DNA of 64,000 bases from assembly GCA_041905405.1 (NCBI GenBank), contig JAYRLC010000019.1, forward strand, positions 6,234 through 70,233. Direction: 5' to 3'. Shown piece after piece: positions 16,737 through 26,499 of this stretch (position 1 is its first letter; each line of letters begins with the position of its first letter). This DNA comes from RAM1 sp041905405 (GTDB lineage Bacteria > Pseudomonadota > Gammaproteobacteria > Burkholderiales > Burkholderiaceae_C). The notes beneath the pieces were generated by a model. It was not told the DNA's origin, did no database searches, and was given only the letters and a program-made list of their open reading frames with translations. Made by a program: the position numbers and the translations under genes.

Positions 16737-18110
16737 ATGAACAGAGACGACATAGCGGCATTGCTCGATGACCGGCCGGACGAGGGCATTTTCCGCGTCC
16801 ACCGCAGCGCCTACGAAGACGAACGGATCTTCGAGCTGGAGATGAAGCACCTCTTCGAGTCAGGCTGGGTGTTTTTGGGCCTGGCCAACCAGATGCCCAA
16901 CACGCACGACTACCTGACCACGTATGTGGGCCGCACACCGGTGATCGTGATGCGCAACGCCAAGGGCGAGCTCAACTGCTTTACCAACACCTGCACCCAC
17001 AAGCGCGCCAAGCTGTGCCACACGCGCACCGGCAACGCCGCGGTGCACGTGTGCCAGTACCACAGCTGGTCGTTCGACAGCAGCGGGCGCAGCCGCGGCG
17101 TGAAGTTCATGGCCAAGGGCGCGTACCCGGAGTCGTTTGACGACTGCGACCGCGACCTGGCACAGCTGCCCCGCTTTGACCAGTACCGCGGGCTGATGTT
17201 CGCCAGCCTGAACCCGGACGTGGAGCCGCTGGCCGACTACCTGGGCGACGCCTGCCGGTTGCTGGACGTGGCGCTGGACCAGGGGCCCGACGGCATCGAG
17301 CTGGTGCCCGGCCCGGTGCGCTGGACCTTCGAGGGCAACTGGAAGATGCAGCTGGACAACTGTACGGACGGCTACCACTTTGGCTCCGTCCACCCGGTGT
17401 ACCTCAAGCTGCTGGACCAGCGCGCGGCAGACCCGAACGACGCGCGCGGGTTCAAGGCCGTGTGGCAGGACAACGCGCTGTGGGACGTGGAGCGCGCCAA
17501 GGGCTCGTTCAGCTTCAGGAACGGCCACTGCGCCGTCTGGAGCTCGCACACCAACAGCGAGAACCATGTGCTCGCGTCCCGGCGCGAGGAGCTGGAGCAG
17601 CGCCTGGGCGCCGAGCGCGCGGCCTGGAATTTCAGGACGCGCAACCTGACGATCTTTCCCAACATGCAGATCGCCGAGAACGCGTCCAGCCAGCTGCGCA
17701 TCATCCGCCCGCTGTCGGCGCGCCGCACCGAGATGCTCACTTTCTGCTTCGGCCCCGTGGGCGAGGCGAAGGCGCAGCGCAAGTACCGCATCCGCCAGTA
17801 CGAGGATTTCTTCAACCCATCAGGCCTTGCCACGCCCGACGACGCGGTGCTGTACGAGGATTGCCAGGACGGCTTTGCGGCGCAGGAGCCGCAATGGCAG
17901 CTGGGCTACCTGCGCGGCACGGCGCTGAGCACGCCCGAGCCCAACCGATTTGCGCAGCAACTGGGCATGCGCCCCGCCGCCAATGTGGAGGCCGACAACG
18001 AGACCTTCGACGAGTCGCTGATGCGCGAGGCCTACCGGACGTGGCACCGGGCGCTGCTGCGGGGCGTGAGCCAGGGCACGGACGGTGGCGTGAAGGAGGC
18101 CGCGCAATGA
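16737..18110 (+). CDS. Rieske aromatic ring-hydroxylating oxygenase, alpha subunit
   Basis: A 457-aa catalytic subunit. The Rieske [2Fe-2S] motif is CTH, 17 residues, then CQYH (residues about 84-107). The mononuclear iron site is in LDNCTDGYHFGSVH (two histidines five apart), and YEDCQDG later supplies an acidic residue. Such subunits add dioxygen to aromatic substrates, giving cis-dihydrodiols or hydroxylated products. The sequence looks like the benzoate/anthranilate type, but the substrate is not assignable. GAGGGG precedes the ATG at 16737. The beta-subunit gene overlaps the stop (ATGA). No ferredoxin or reductase gene is within the window's operon. Confidence 0.9.
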   Translation: MNRDDIAALLDDRPDEGIFRVHRSAYEDERIFELEMKHLFESGWVFLGLANQMPNTHDYLTTYVGRTPVIVMRNAKGELNCFTNTCTHKRAKLCHTRTGNAAVHVCQYHSWSFDSSGRSRGVKFMAKGAYPESFDDCDRDLAQLPRFDQYRGLMFASLNPDVEPLADYLGDACRLLDVALDQGPDGIELVPGPVRWTFEGNWKMQLDNCTDGYHFGSVHPVYLKLLDQRAADPNDARGFKAVWQDNALWDVERAKGSFSFRNGHCAVWSSHTNSENHVLASRREELEQRLGAERAAWNFRTRNLTIFPNMQIAENASSQLRIIRPLSARRTEMLTFCFGPVGEAKAQRKYRIRQYEDFFNPSGLATPDDAVLYEDCQDGFAAQEPQWQLGYLRGTALSTPEPNRFAQQLGMRPAANVEADNETFDESLMREAYRTWHRALLRGVSQGTDGGVKEAAQ

Positions 18111-18604
18111 ACTCCACCACCTGGGATGTGACCCAGCTGCTCGCGCGCGAAGCCCTGTACCTGGACGAACGCCGCTGGGACGACTGGCTCGCCCTGTACA
18201 CCGACGACTGCCTGTTCTGGATGCCCACCTGGCTGGAAGAAAACCGCCTGGGCTCGGACCCCGACGGCGAGCTGTCGTTCATCTACCTGCAGGGCATCAC
18301 CGCGCTGAAGGAACGGGCGTGGCGCATCCAGTCGGGCCAGTCGCGCGCGTCGCGCATCGGCCACCGTACCGCGCACGTCATGGGCAGCCCGGTCATCGAG
18401 GCTGGCGCGACCGCCGATGAATGCCGCGCCCTGGCCAGCGGCGCCGTTCATGTGTTCCACACCGAGCGCGCAACGCAGCACTGCTTTTTTGGCCGCTACG
18501 ACTATGCGCTGCGGCGCGAAGCCGGCGCCTGGCGCATCGCGCGCAAGCACGTGACGCTGATGAACGACCGCATCCCCACGTTCCTGGACATCAATTTCAT
18601 ATGA
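18107..18604 (+). CDS. Ring-hydroxylating oxygenase, beta subunit
   Basis: A 165-aa protein with the SnoaL/NTF2-like fold of dioxygenase small subunits: LLAREALYLDERRWDDWLALY, then DDCLFWMPTW, RIGHRTAHVMGSP and a final HVTLMNDRIPTFLDINFI, typical of this family's C-terminus. It has a structural role in the alpha3beta3 hexamer. GGAGG lies just before the ATG and both ends overlap neighbouring genes by four bases, so alpha, beta and aldolase are translationally coupled. Confidence 0.9.
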   Translation: MNSTTWDVTQLLAREALYLDERRWDDWLALYTDDCLFWMPTWLEENRLGSDPDGELSFIYLQGITALKERAWRIQSGQSRASRIGHRTAHVMGSPVIEAGATADECRALASGAVHVFHTERATQHCFFGRYDYALRREAGAWRIARKHVTLMNDRIPTFLDINFI

Positions 18605-19344
18605 ACACCACCCACGCCATCTCTGCAGAGGAAAAGCAGCTGCGCAAGGACCTGGCCGCCTGCTACCGCCTGATCGCCCATTTCCGCATGAGCGACATGA
18701 CCTACACGCACATCTCGGCCCGCCTGCCCGGCACCGAGGATTTCCTGCTGAACCCCTATGGCTATCTGTTCGACGAAGTCACGGCTTCGTCGCTGGTCAA
18801 GGTGGACGCCGACGGCAATGTGCTGAGCGACTCGACCGGCATGGGCATCAACCGCGCGGGCTTCGTGATCCACAGTGCCGTTCATGCCGCCCGGCCCGAG
18901 GTGGGCTGCGTGATCCACACGCACACCACTGCCGGCATGGCCGTATCCACGCACCCCGACGGCCTGCTGCCGATCACGCAGCACGCCATGCGCTTTTACC
19001 AGCGCATGGGCCGCCACCCGTATGAGGGCATCGCCGTCGATGAGGCTGAACGTGAACGGCTGGCCCGGGACCTGGGCCCGCACAAGGCGCTGCTGCTGGA
19101 GAACCACGGCCTGCTGACCTGCGGCGAGACGACGGCCGAGGCCTTCACCGTGATGATGTTCCTGGAGCGCGCCTGCCAGGCCCAGGTCGCGGCCCTGTCC
19201 GGCGGCTACACGCCGATCAAGCCCACCCAGGAGGCGGTGGAAAAGACCGCCAATCTTTTTGCCAGCGGCAAGAACGTGGGCCAGAAAGCCTGGGACGCCA
19301 TGCTGCGCATGCTGGACCGGCAGGACCCGGGTTACGCCGACTGA
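18601..19344 (+). CDS. Class II aldolase/adducin family protein
   Basis: A 247-aa protein of the class II aldolase/adducin fold. It has RLIAHFRMSDMTYTHISARL near the N-terminus, HSAVHAARPEVGCVIHTHT with the zinc-binding HTH motif at about residue 118, and LLLENHGLLTCGET with the third histidine. Enzymes of this fold cleave or decarboxylate sugar phosphates or hydroxy-keto acids. In an oxygenase operon a C-C lyase or decarboxylase step on a hydroxylated intermediate is plausible but inferred. ATGA overlap with the beta subunit gene supports one transcript. Confidence 0.85.
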   Translation: MNTTHAISAEEKQLRKDLAACYRLIAHFRMSDMTYTHISARLPGTEDFLLNPYGYLFDEVTASSLVKVDADGNVLSDSTGMGINRAGFVIHSAVHAARPEVGCVIHTHTTAGMAVSTHPDGLLPITQHAMRFYQRMGRHPYEGIAVDEAERERLARDLGPHKALLLENHGLLTCGETTAEAFTVMMFLERACQAQVAALSGGYTPIKPTQEAVEKTANLFASGKNVGQKAWDAMLRMLDRQDPGYAD

Positions 19345-19391
19345 ACGCATCAAACGATTACTCACAAGAACCACCCCATAGGAGACAAACC

Positions 19392-20384
19392 ATGCAAGCT
19401 TTCATCCGTTCAAAGCCCAGCGGGCTGTTCATGACCCTCGTCATGCTGTTGCTGTTCGCCAGCCTGACGCCGCTGCGCGCCCAGACGACCGAACCCTTCC
19501 CGTCCAAGGGCATCACCATCGTGGTGCCGTACTACGCGGGATCGCCCCCCGACCAGTACGTGCGCATCTTTGCCGAGAAGCTGCGGCCCAAGATCGGGCA
19601 AAGCGTGGTGGTGGAAAACCGCCCGGGCGCCCAGACCACCATCGGCACCGCACAGGTCGCACGCGCCAAGCCCGATGGCTACACCATGCTGTACGGCAGC
19701 AATTCGTCGCTGGCGGCCGCGCCCTGGCTGATCAAGAACCTGCCCTACGACCCGATCAAGAGCTTTTCGGCCGTGGCCGTGACCCAGGACACGTCGATGA
19801 TCCTGGTCGGCAAACCGGCCGACGCGCAGTACGGCTTCAACGGGATGATCGAGCGCATGAAGAAAGAGCCCGGCATGCACGCCCTGGCCGGCGGCGCGCT
19901 CACGCAGGAGCTGATCATGGCCACGCTGCAAAAGCGCGCCGGCACGCAGCAGCCCTATGTCCGCTACAACAGCGCCCAGGTGAACAACGACGTCATGGGC
20001 GGTCGCATCGCCATGGCCGGCAACGCCATGACGGGCATCTCGGCCCTGGTCGAAGAGGGCAAGATCCATGTGTTCGCCTCCACGGGCCTGAAACGCCTGC
20101 CCGGCAAGTGGAGCAACATCCCCACCGTGGCCGAAACCTACCCCGGCTTCAACATCACGAGCTGGACCGGCTTCTGGGTGCCGGCCGGCACGCCCAAGCC
20201 CGTGATCAACAGGCTGAACGCCCTGGTGCACGAGGTCCAGCGCGACCCCGAACTGATCAAGCGCGCGGAGACGGCCGGCGCCCAGACGCTGTTCATGACA
20301 CCCGAGGCCTCCGACGCCATGGTGGTGTCCGAGCTGGAGCGCTGGGGCAAGATGATCAAGGACGCGGGGATTCAGGCGCCGTAA
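19392..20384 (+). CDS. Bug-type periplasmic solute-binding protein (TTT family)
   Basis: A 330-aa tripartite tricarboxylate transporter receptor. A signal peptide (LFMTLVMLLLFASLTPLRAQ) precedes the mature domain beginning FPSKGITIVVPYYAGSPPDQ. ENRPGAQTTIGTAQVARAKPDGYTM is the characteristic binding-site region, and AGTPKPVINRLNALV is typical of the C-terminal lobe. It presumably captures the organic acid handled by the oxygenase operon. As is common in this family, no membrane TctAB genes are adjacent. AGGAGAC precedes the ATG after a 47-base gap from the aldolase gene. Confidence 0.92.
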   Translation: MQAFIRSKPSGLFMTLVMLLLFASLTPLRAQTTEPFPSKGITIVVPYYAGSPPDQYVRIFAEKLRPKIGQSVVVENRPGAQTTIGTAQVARAKPDGYTMLYGSNSSLAAAPWLIKNLPYDPIKSFSAVAVTQDTSMILVGKPADAQYGFNGMIERMKKEPGMHALAGGALTQELIMATLQKRAGTQQPYVRYNSAQVNNDVMGGRIAMAGNAMTGISALVEEGKIHVFASTGLKRLPGKWSNIPTVAETYPGFNITSWTGFWVPAGTPKPVINRLNALVHEVQRDPELIKRAETAGAQTLFMTPEASDAMVVSELERWGKMIKDAGIQAP

Positions 20385-20394
20385 ACCACCGAGG

Positions 20395-20820
20395 CTAGGA
20401 CTCCCAGGGGTTGATCAAGGCAGCGCCCGTCCTGGCATAGCCCGCCGTATCGCGGGAAACGATCGTCATGCCGTGGTTCAGGGCGGTTGCCGCAATGATG
20501 AGGTCAGGCTGCGAGAACGTGTGCCCGGCCTTGCGCCCCTCTTCCACCAGCAGGCGCCACTTGAACATGACGTCTTCACCGATTGGCAGCACCCGCCCCT
20601 CGAACATGGGGCGCAGTTGCAGGTTCAGCCAGTCATTCAGGGCCGCGCGCTTGTGCAGGTCTGCGATCAGCTCGATGCCGAACCGGATCTCGGCAAAGAC
20701 AACGGAACTGACGAACAAGGCATCCAGCGGCTGCGCGGCAATGAAAGCCACGACCCTTTTATTGGGGCGCGGGCGACGCAGCTCCGACAGGACATTGGTG
20801 TCGAGCAACCAGCCGTTCAT
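20395..20820 (-). CDS. vapC: PIN-domain toxin, VapC/FitB type
   Basis: A 141-aa PIN-domain ribonuclease. The acidic metal-binding residues are visible in WLLDTNVLSE (D7), VVFAEIRFGIE (E), SQPDLIIAATALNHG (D) and TIVSRDTAGY (D). VapC toxins cleave specific RNAs, often initiator tRNA or the 23S rRNA loop, when free of antitoxin. Its ATG overlaps the antitoxin stop by four bases. The gene order antitoxin then toxin is standard. Confidence 0.9.
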   Translation of the reverse strand: MNGWLLDTNVLSELRRPRPNKRVVAFIAAQPLDALFVSSVVFAEIRFGIELIADLHKRAALNDWLNLQLRPMFEGRVLPIGEDVMFKWRLLVEEGRKAGHTFSQPDLIIAATALNHGMTIVSRDTAGYARTGAALINPWES

Positions 20821-21128
20821 AGCTTGACATTGCGCACGGGGGAGACTTCGCGCGATGGAGCAGCGAAGTCAACCTCGCGATGCGGCGAGGACTGCAGGGC
20901 ATCGATCAATGCCCTGCCCGTGCGATCCCCCTGAAGCTTGCGGAATTCCTGCGCGGCAATCACCACCACTTCATCCCGCCCATGCACCGTCACATGTTGT
21001 GGGCCATCACTGTGCACACGGCGCACCAGTTCGCTGAAGCGCGCTTTCGCGTCCTGCAACACCCAATACCCAGGCCGCGGAGCGGCTTTTTTGGGCGTGG
21101 AATCGGAAGGACTGGAAATTCTGGTCAT
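20817..21128 (-). CDS. Phd/YefM-type antitoxin
   Basis: A 103-aa antitoxin for the following PIN toxin. The segment YWVLQDAKARFSELVRRVHSDGPQHVTVHGRDEVVVIAAQEF is the Phd/YefM dimerisation and DNA-binding fold. The rest of the C-terminus is probably disordered until it binds toxin. The ATG ending at 21128 sits inside a perfect inverted repeat, and the promoter spacing suggests that the mRNA starts at this codon. A start 18 codons upstream in the same frame would place the operator within coding sequence and is rejected. Confidence 0.85.
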   Translation of the reverse strand: MTRISSPSDSTPKKAAPRPGYWVLQDAKARFSELVRRVHSDGPQHVTVHGRDEVVVIAAQEFRKLQGDRTGRALIDALQSSPHREVDFAAPSREVSPVRNVKL

Positions 21129-21164
21129 ACTGACCAGAATACGCGATTGCCCTGCAGCTGGCAA
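21118..21164 (-). promoter_or_regulatory. Leaderless promoter and palindromic operator of the antitoxin-toxin operon
   Basis: On the minus strand, TTGCCA (21164-21159), a 17-base spacer and TATTCT (21141-21136) form a good promoter. The ATG of the antitoxin begins at 21128, seven bases after the -10, so transcription should begin at the start codon. Arms ATTCTGGTCA (21118-21127) and TGACCAGAAT (21131-21140) form a perfect 10-base inverted repeat around TAC, covering the -10 and the start codon. This is the expected site for autorepression by the toxin-antitoxin complex. Confidence 0.75.
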
Positions 21165-21181
21165 GAAGACGGCGCAAAACA

Positions 21182-21205
21182 AAAAGCGCCCCGAAGGGCG
21201 CTTTT
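21182..21205 (-). terminator. Intrinsic terminator after tRNA-Ser
   Basis: AAAAGCGCCC (21182-21191), loop CGAA, and GGGCGCTTTT (21196-21205) form a perfect ten-pair hairpin. On the minus strand it is followed by a T-rich run (TTTTTGTTTT), so it ends transcription coming from the tRNA and probably serS. Confidence 0.9.
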
Positions 21206-21211
21206 GTCATT

Positions 21212-21301
<90 letters not shown>

Positions 21302-21356
21302 TGAATGCGGTTCGCGTGGTGCGAAGCCGCGTATTCTAGCCTAAGGCGGCCGCCAT

Positions 21357-22667
<1,311 letters not shown>

Positions 22668-22679
22668 GGGTCAATTTTA
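22668..22679 (-). promoter_or_regulatory. Candidate leaderless -10 (TAAAAT) for serS
   Basis: On the minus strand TAAAAT occupies 22679-22674 and is separated from the serS ATG (22667) by the six bases TGACCC. No Shine-Dalgarno sequence exists. The -35 region is not recognisable. Confidence 0.45.
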
Positions 22680-22707
22680 GGGGGCGGGCTTAAGAGGTCT
22701 GCGTTTG

Positions 22708-23658
22708 TCACGCCGCCAGCGTCGCCGGGTCCACGTTGGCGCCGCAGATCACCAGGCACACCGTTTCGTCGGGCCGCGGACTGTACGCGCCGGTCTGCAG
22801 CGCGGCCAGCCCCAGGGCGGCCGCGGGCTCCACGGCGATCTTCATCTGCTTCCACAGCCATAGCTGGGCGTCGCGGATCGCGCCGTCGGGCAGCAGCAAG
22901 GCGTCCTGTACATGGCGCTGCGTCACGTCCCAGGCAATGGCGCCGATGCGCTTGGCGCCCAGCGAGTCGGCCGCGATGCCGCTGACGGCCACGTCCACCG
23001 GCTCGCCCGCCTCGCGCGCGCGGTACAGCGTGGGGGCCAGCTCGGGCTCCAGCGCCACCACGCGCGAGCGCCCGCCAAACCACGACGCAATGCCGCCAAT
23101 GAGCCCGCCACCACCCACGCTGACCAGCACGCTGCCGGGGACGCCGGCCTGGGCCTCGATCTCCATGGCCAGCGTGCCCGCGCCCTGCACCACCTCGGCC
23201 TGGTCATAGGCATGGGTCAGCAGCGCGCCGCTGTCCTGCTGGCGCGCCAGGCACGCGGCCAGCGCCTCGGCATAGACCGCGCCGGTCACCACCACGTCGG
23301 CGCCCAGCTCGCGCAGCCGCTCGCGCTTGGCGGGGCTGGACACCGTGGGCACGAACACTTCGCAGCGCACGCCCAGGGCGCGCGCCGCGGCGGCGGTGGC
23401 AATGCCCGCATTGCCGCCCGAAGCCACGATCACGCCGGATTCGGGGATGGGGTTGGCCAGCAGCCGGTTGAGCATGCCGCGCGCCTTGAAGCTGCCACCG
23501 GTCTGCAGGTGTTCCAGCTTGAGCCACACCTGCGCGCAGGGCACGCCCAGCGCCGCGCCGGGCAACCGCAGCAGCGGGGTTTCACGCAGAAAGCCCGCCG
23601 GGCCCGCGCGCAGGCGGGCGGCCGATGCGGCGATCCGCTCGCGCGACAGTTCATCCAT
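22708..23658 (-). CDS. PLP-dependent serine/threonine dehydratase
   Basis: A 316-aa fold-type II PLP enzyme. The PLP lysine is in GGSFKARGMLN (about residue 57), a phosphate-binding glycine loop appears as SVGGGGLIGGIASW, and VASGGNAGIATAAAARALG binds the substrate carboxylate. This fits the short threonine/serine dehydratase group lacking the ACT regulatory domain, which deaminates hydroxy-amino acids to 2-keto acids. The exact substrate (serine, threonine or a 3-hydroxyaspartate) is not resolved. Its start overlaps the ispH stop by eight bases. Confidence 0.85.
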   Translation of the reverse strand: MDELSRERIAASAARLRAGPAGFLRETPLLRLPGAALGVPCAQVWLKLEHLQTGGSFKARGMLNRLLANPIPESGVIVASGGNAGIATAAAARALGVRCEVFVPTVSSPAKRERLRELGADVVVTGAVYAEALAACLARQQDSGALLTHAYDQAEVVQGAGTLAMEIEAQAGVPGSVLVSVGGGGLIGGIASWFGGRSRVVALEPELAPTLYRAREAGEPVDVAVSGIAADSLGAKRIGAIAWDVTQRHVQDALLLPDGAIRDAQLWLWKQMKIAVEPAAALGLAALQTGAYSPRPDETVCLVICGANVDPATLAA

Positions 23659-24619
23659 CGATCTTCAGGCCTTTGGGCAGCGGGAATTTCACGGTTTCCT
23701 GGATGCCGTCCATCTTGCGCACCGACACGGCGCCCAGCGCCTTCACGCGTTCGATCACTTCGCGCACCAGCACTTCGGGTGCCGACGCGCCGGCCGTCAG
23801 GCCCACGCGCGTCTTGCCGTCGAACCACTGCGGCTGCAGTTCGGCGGCCGAATCGACCATGTAGGCGTCCACGCCCAGCTTGCGGGCCAGCTCGGCCAGA
23901 CGGTTGCTATTGGAGCTGGTCGGGCTGCCCACCACGATCACCACGTCCACGGCCGGCGACATGAGCTTGACGGCGTCCTGCCGGTTCTGGGTGGCGTAGC
24001 AGATGTCCTGCTGCTTGGGCTCGCGGATGCTGGGAAAGCGCTGGCGCACCGCGGCCGTGATTTCGGCCGCGTCGTCCACGCTCAGCGTGGTCTGCGTCAC
24101 CACGGCCAGCTTGTCGCTCTGGGCGGGCTGCACGCGGGCCACATCCTGGACGTCCTCCACCAGGTGGATGCCGTAGTCCAGCTGGCCCATGGTGCCTTCC
24201 ACTTCGGGGTGGCCCTTGTGGCCGATCATGATGAACTCGTAGCCCTCTTTGGCGAGCTTGGCCACTTCCACGTGGACCTTGGTCACCAGCGGGCAGGTGG
24301 CGTCGAACACCTCGAACCCGCGCGCGGCGGCTTCGGCCTGCACGGCCTTGCTCACGCCGTGCGCGCTGAACACCAGTGTGGCGCCCGGCGGCACGTCGGC
24401 CAGGTCCTCGATGAAGATCGCGCCCTTGGACTTCAGGTCGTTCACCACGTAGGTGTTGTGCACGATCTCGTGGCGCACATAGATCGGCGCGCCAAACTTG
24501 GCGATGGCGCGTTCCACGATCTCGATCGCGCGGTCCACGCCGGCGCAGAAGCCGCGCGGCTCGGCCAGCAGGATTTCCATGTCGGAGGTGGTGCCAGGGA
24601 CAGCAGTGGGCGCGTTCAC
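23651..24619 (-). CDS. ispH: 4-hydroxy-3-methylbut-2-enyl diphosphate reductase
   Basis: The last enzyme of the MEP isoprenoid pathway, an iron-sulphur reductase making IPP and DMAPP. The three cluster-ligating cysteines are clear: LAEPRGFCAGVDRAIEI, DATCPLVTKVHVE and ICYATQNRQDAV. IGHKGHPEVEGTMGQ and VVGSPTSSNSNRLAE are also diagnostic. A GTG overlapping the stop of the upstream FKBP gene (GTGA) is taken as start. An ATG 13 codons later is possible. fkpB-ispH is a well-known gene pair. Confidence 0.95.
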   Translation of the reverse strand: MNAPTAVPGTTSDMEILLAEPRGFCAGVDRAIEIVERAIAKFGAPIYVRHEIVHNTYVVNDLKSKGAIFIEDLADVPPGATLVFSAHGVSKAVQAEAAARGFEVFDATCPLVTKVHVEVAKLAKEGYEFIMIGHKGHPEVEGTMGQLDYGIHLVEDVQDVARVQPAQSDKLAVVTQTTLSVDDAAEITAAVRQRFPSIREPKQQDICYATQNRQDAVKLMSPAVDVVIVVGSPTSSNSNRLAELARKLGVDAYMVDSAAELQPQWFDGKTRVGLTAGASAPEVLVREVIERVKALGAVSVRKMDGIQETVKFPLPKGLKIDG

Positions 24620-25092
24620 AGGATTCCGATCACGTGGACTTCAAAGGTCACGGGCTTGCCCGCCAGCGGGTGGTTGAAGTCGAACAGCACCGCGTCGGCG
24701 CGGCCGTCGCCGTCGCCATCGCGGCCCACCTGCAGCACGGCGCCCGCGTAGCTGCCCATGCCGTCGGGCGTGGGGAACTGCACCACATCACCCACCCGGT
24801 ACTGCTCGTCGGGGTCGCCCATGTCGTTGAGCAGCTTGCGGGCCACCCACTGCTGCATTTCGATGTTGCGTTCGCCAAATGCCTCGCCCGCGGGGATGTC
24901 AAAGCTGGCGCGCGCGCCCTCTTCCAGCCCGATCAGGCGCTTTTCGACGGCGGGCGACAGCTCGCCCGTGCCCAGCGACAGCGTGGCGGGCTTGTCGTTG
25001 AAGGTGTTGATGATGTCGCCGCCCGGGCCGGCCAGCCGGTAGTGCAGCGTCAGGAACGATCCCGCCTGGACGCGGGGTGGGGTGGATGCCAT
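24616..25092 (-). CDS. fkpB: FKBP-type peptidyl-prolyl isomerase, FkpB/SlpA type
   Basis: A 158-aa isomerase with the FKBP fold interrupted by an insert-in-flap domain, as in SlyD and FkpB. Pieces include FLTLHYRLAGPGGDIINTFNDKPATLSLGTGEL, LIGLEEGARASFDIPAGEAFGERN and the final FDFNHPLAGKPVTFEVHVIGI. It lacks the histidine-rich tail of SlyD, so the FkpB name fits better. It probably assists folding of cytosolic proteins and is translationally coupled to ispH. Divergent from radC with a 57-base gap. Confidence 0.9.
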   Translation of the reverse strand: MASTPPRVQAGSFLTLHYRLAGPGGDIINTFNDKPATLSLGTGELSPAVEKRLIGLEEGARASFDIPAGEAFGERNIEMQQWVARKLLNDMGDPDEQYRVGDVVQFPTPDGMGSYAGAVLQVGRDGDGDGRADAVLFDFNHPLAGKPVTFEVHVIGIL

Positions 25093-25149
25093 GGAACTCT
25101 CGATAAACTGACCCTCATTCTAAGAAACCATCCCTGAACGCTGTCACAC

Positions 25150-25827
25150 ATGAACCTGAAAGACCTTCCCCTGGACGCCCAGCCGCGCGAAAAGCTGCTG
25201 GCGCGGGGCGCCATCGCCCTGGGCGATGCCGAACTATTGGCCGTGATCCTGCGCACCGGCATGCCCGGCAAGGGCGTGCTGCAGCTCGCCCAGGAGCTGC
25301 TGGACACCTTTGGCGGGCTGGCCGGCCTGCTCAACACCGAGGGCGGCGACCTCAAGCGCATCAAGGGCCTGGGCGGCGCGGCCAAGCGTACGCAGCTGCT
25401 GGCCGTGCTGGACCTGGCGCGCCGCGCGGTGGCGCAGCGCCTGCGCGAGCGCGAAGGCATGGACACGCCCGGCGCCGTCAAGCAGTACCTGCAGTTGCAG
25501 CTGGCCGCGCGTCCGCACGAGGTGTTCGCGGCGCTGTTCCTGGATACGCAGAACCGGCTGATCACGATGGAAGAACTCTTTCGCGGCACGCTCACGCAGA
25601 CCAGCGTGTACCCGCGCGAGATCGTGCTGCGCGCGCTGCACCACCAGGCGGCGGCGGTGGTGCTGGCGCACAACCACCCCAGTGGCAGCGTGCAGCCCAG
25701 CCGCGCCGACGAGGCCATCACCCAGACGCTGAAAGCCGCGCTCGGCCTGGTGGACGTGCGCGTGCTGGACCACGTGATCGTCGCCCCCGGCGAGTCGTTT
25801 TCCATGGCCGAGCGGGGCATGCTCTGA
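25150..25827 (+). CDS. radC: RadC-family JAB/MPN-domain protein
   Basis: A 225-aa protein with the usual RadC layout. An N-terminal helix-hairpin-helix-like region (LARGAIALGDAELLAVILRTG, residues about 18-85, IKGLGGAAKRTQL) precedes the JAB1/MPN domain containing the metal motif HNHPSGSVQPSRAD (H-x-H-x10-D). The old link of radC to DNA repair is unsupported, and its role is uncertain. The next gene, encoding an Smr protein, starts 13 bases after the stop. Confidence 0.93.
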   Translation: MNLKDLPLDAQPREKLLARGAIALGDAELLAVILRTGMPGKGVLQLAQELLDTFGGLAGLLNTEGGDLKRIKGLGGAAKRTQLLAVLDLARRAVAQRLREREGMDTPGAVKQYLQLQLAARPHEVFAALFLDTQNRLITMEELFRGTLTQTSVYPREIVLRALHHQAAAVVLAHNHPSGSVQPSRADEAITQTLKAALGLVDVRVLDHVIVAPGESFSMAERGML

Positions 25828-25840
25828 ACACCAGGCCGCC

Positions 25841-26479
25841 ATGAAGCTCCAGTCGCTGCAGGACCTCAAGCTCATCCAGAAAAAGCTGGAGGACGAGCGC
25901 CGCCAGGCCGCAGCCCGGGAGGCCGCCCGGCAGGAGGCCGAGCGCCGCCGCCGCGCCGAAGAGGACCTGTTCAAGCGCGCCGCCGGCGCCGTGCAGCCCA
26001 TACGCCACCCGCCGCGCGTGCCGCTGGCCGGGGAACAGCCCGCGCCCATTCCCGTGCAGCAGCAGCTGGACGACCAGCGCGTGCTGCTGGAAAGCCTGAG
26101 CGATGAATTTGACGCCAGCACGCTGCTGGACGTGGACGACGCCATGAGCTTTCGCCGCCCCGGCATCGGCACCGACGTGACGCGCAAGCTGCGCACCGGC
26201 CACTGGAGCATCCAGCGCGAGCTGGACCTGCACGGCCTGCGCCGCGACGACGCCCGCGAAGTGCTGGGCGCGTTCATCCGCGACGCGCACAAGCAGGGCA
26301 TACGCTGCGTGCGCGTGGTGCACGGCAAGGGCCTGGGCTCCCCCGGCAAGGTGCCCGTGCTGAAGGGCAAAGTCCACAGCTGGCTGATCCAGAAGGACGA
26401 AGTGCTGGCCTTCGTGCAGGCACGGGCCGACGAAGGCGGCGCGGGGGCGCTGGTGGCGCTGCTCAAGCCGCAGGGGTGA
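25841..26479 (+). CDS. Smr-domain protein
   Basis: A 212-aa protein. Residues 1-45 form a very charged coiled coil (QKKLEDERRQAAAREAARQE). Residues about 125-205 are the Smr domain with its hallmark LDLHGLRRDDAREVLGAFI, then CVRVVHGKGLGSPGKVPVLKG, the usual VxVIHGKG loop. Smr domains are nicking endonucleases or RNA-cleaving modules. The small stand-alone type resembles E. coli SmrB, which cleaves mRNA at collided ribosomes. Convergent with mazF. Confidence 0.88.
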   Translation: MKLQSLQDLKLIQKKLEDERRQAAAREAARQEAERRRRAEEDLFKRAAGAVQPIRHPPRVPLAGEQPAPIPVQQQLDDQRVLLESLSDEFDASTLLDVDDAMSFRRPGIGTDVTRKLRTGHWSIQRELDLHGLRRDDAREVLGAFIRDAHKQGIRCVRVVHGKGLGSPGKVPVLKGKVHSWLIQKDEVLAFVQARADEGGAGALVALLKPQG

Positions 26480-26499
26480 GCCGCACCTGAGGCTGGCGA

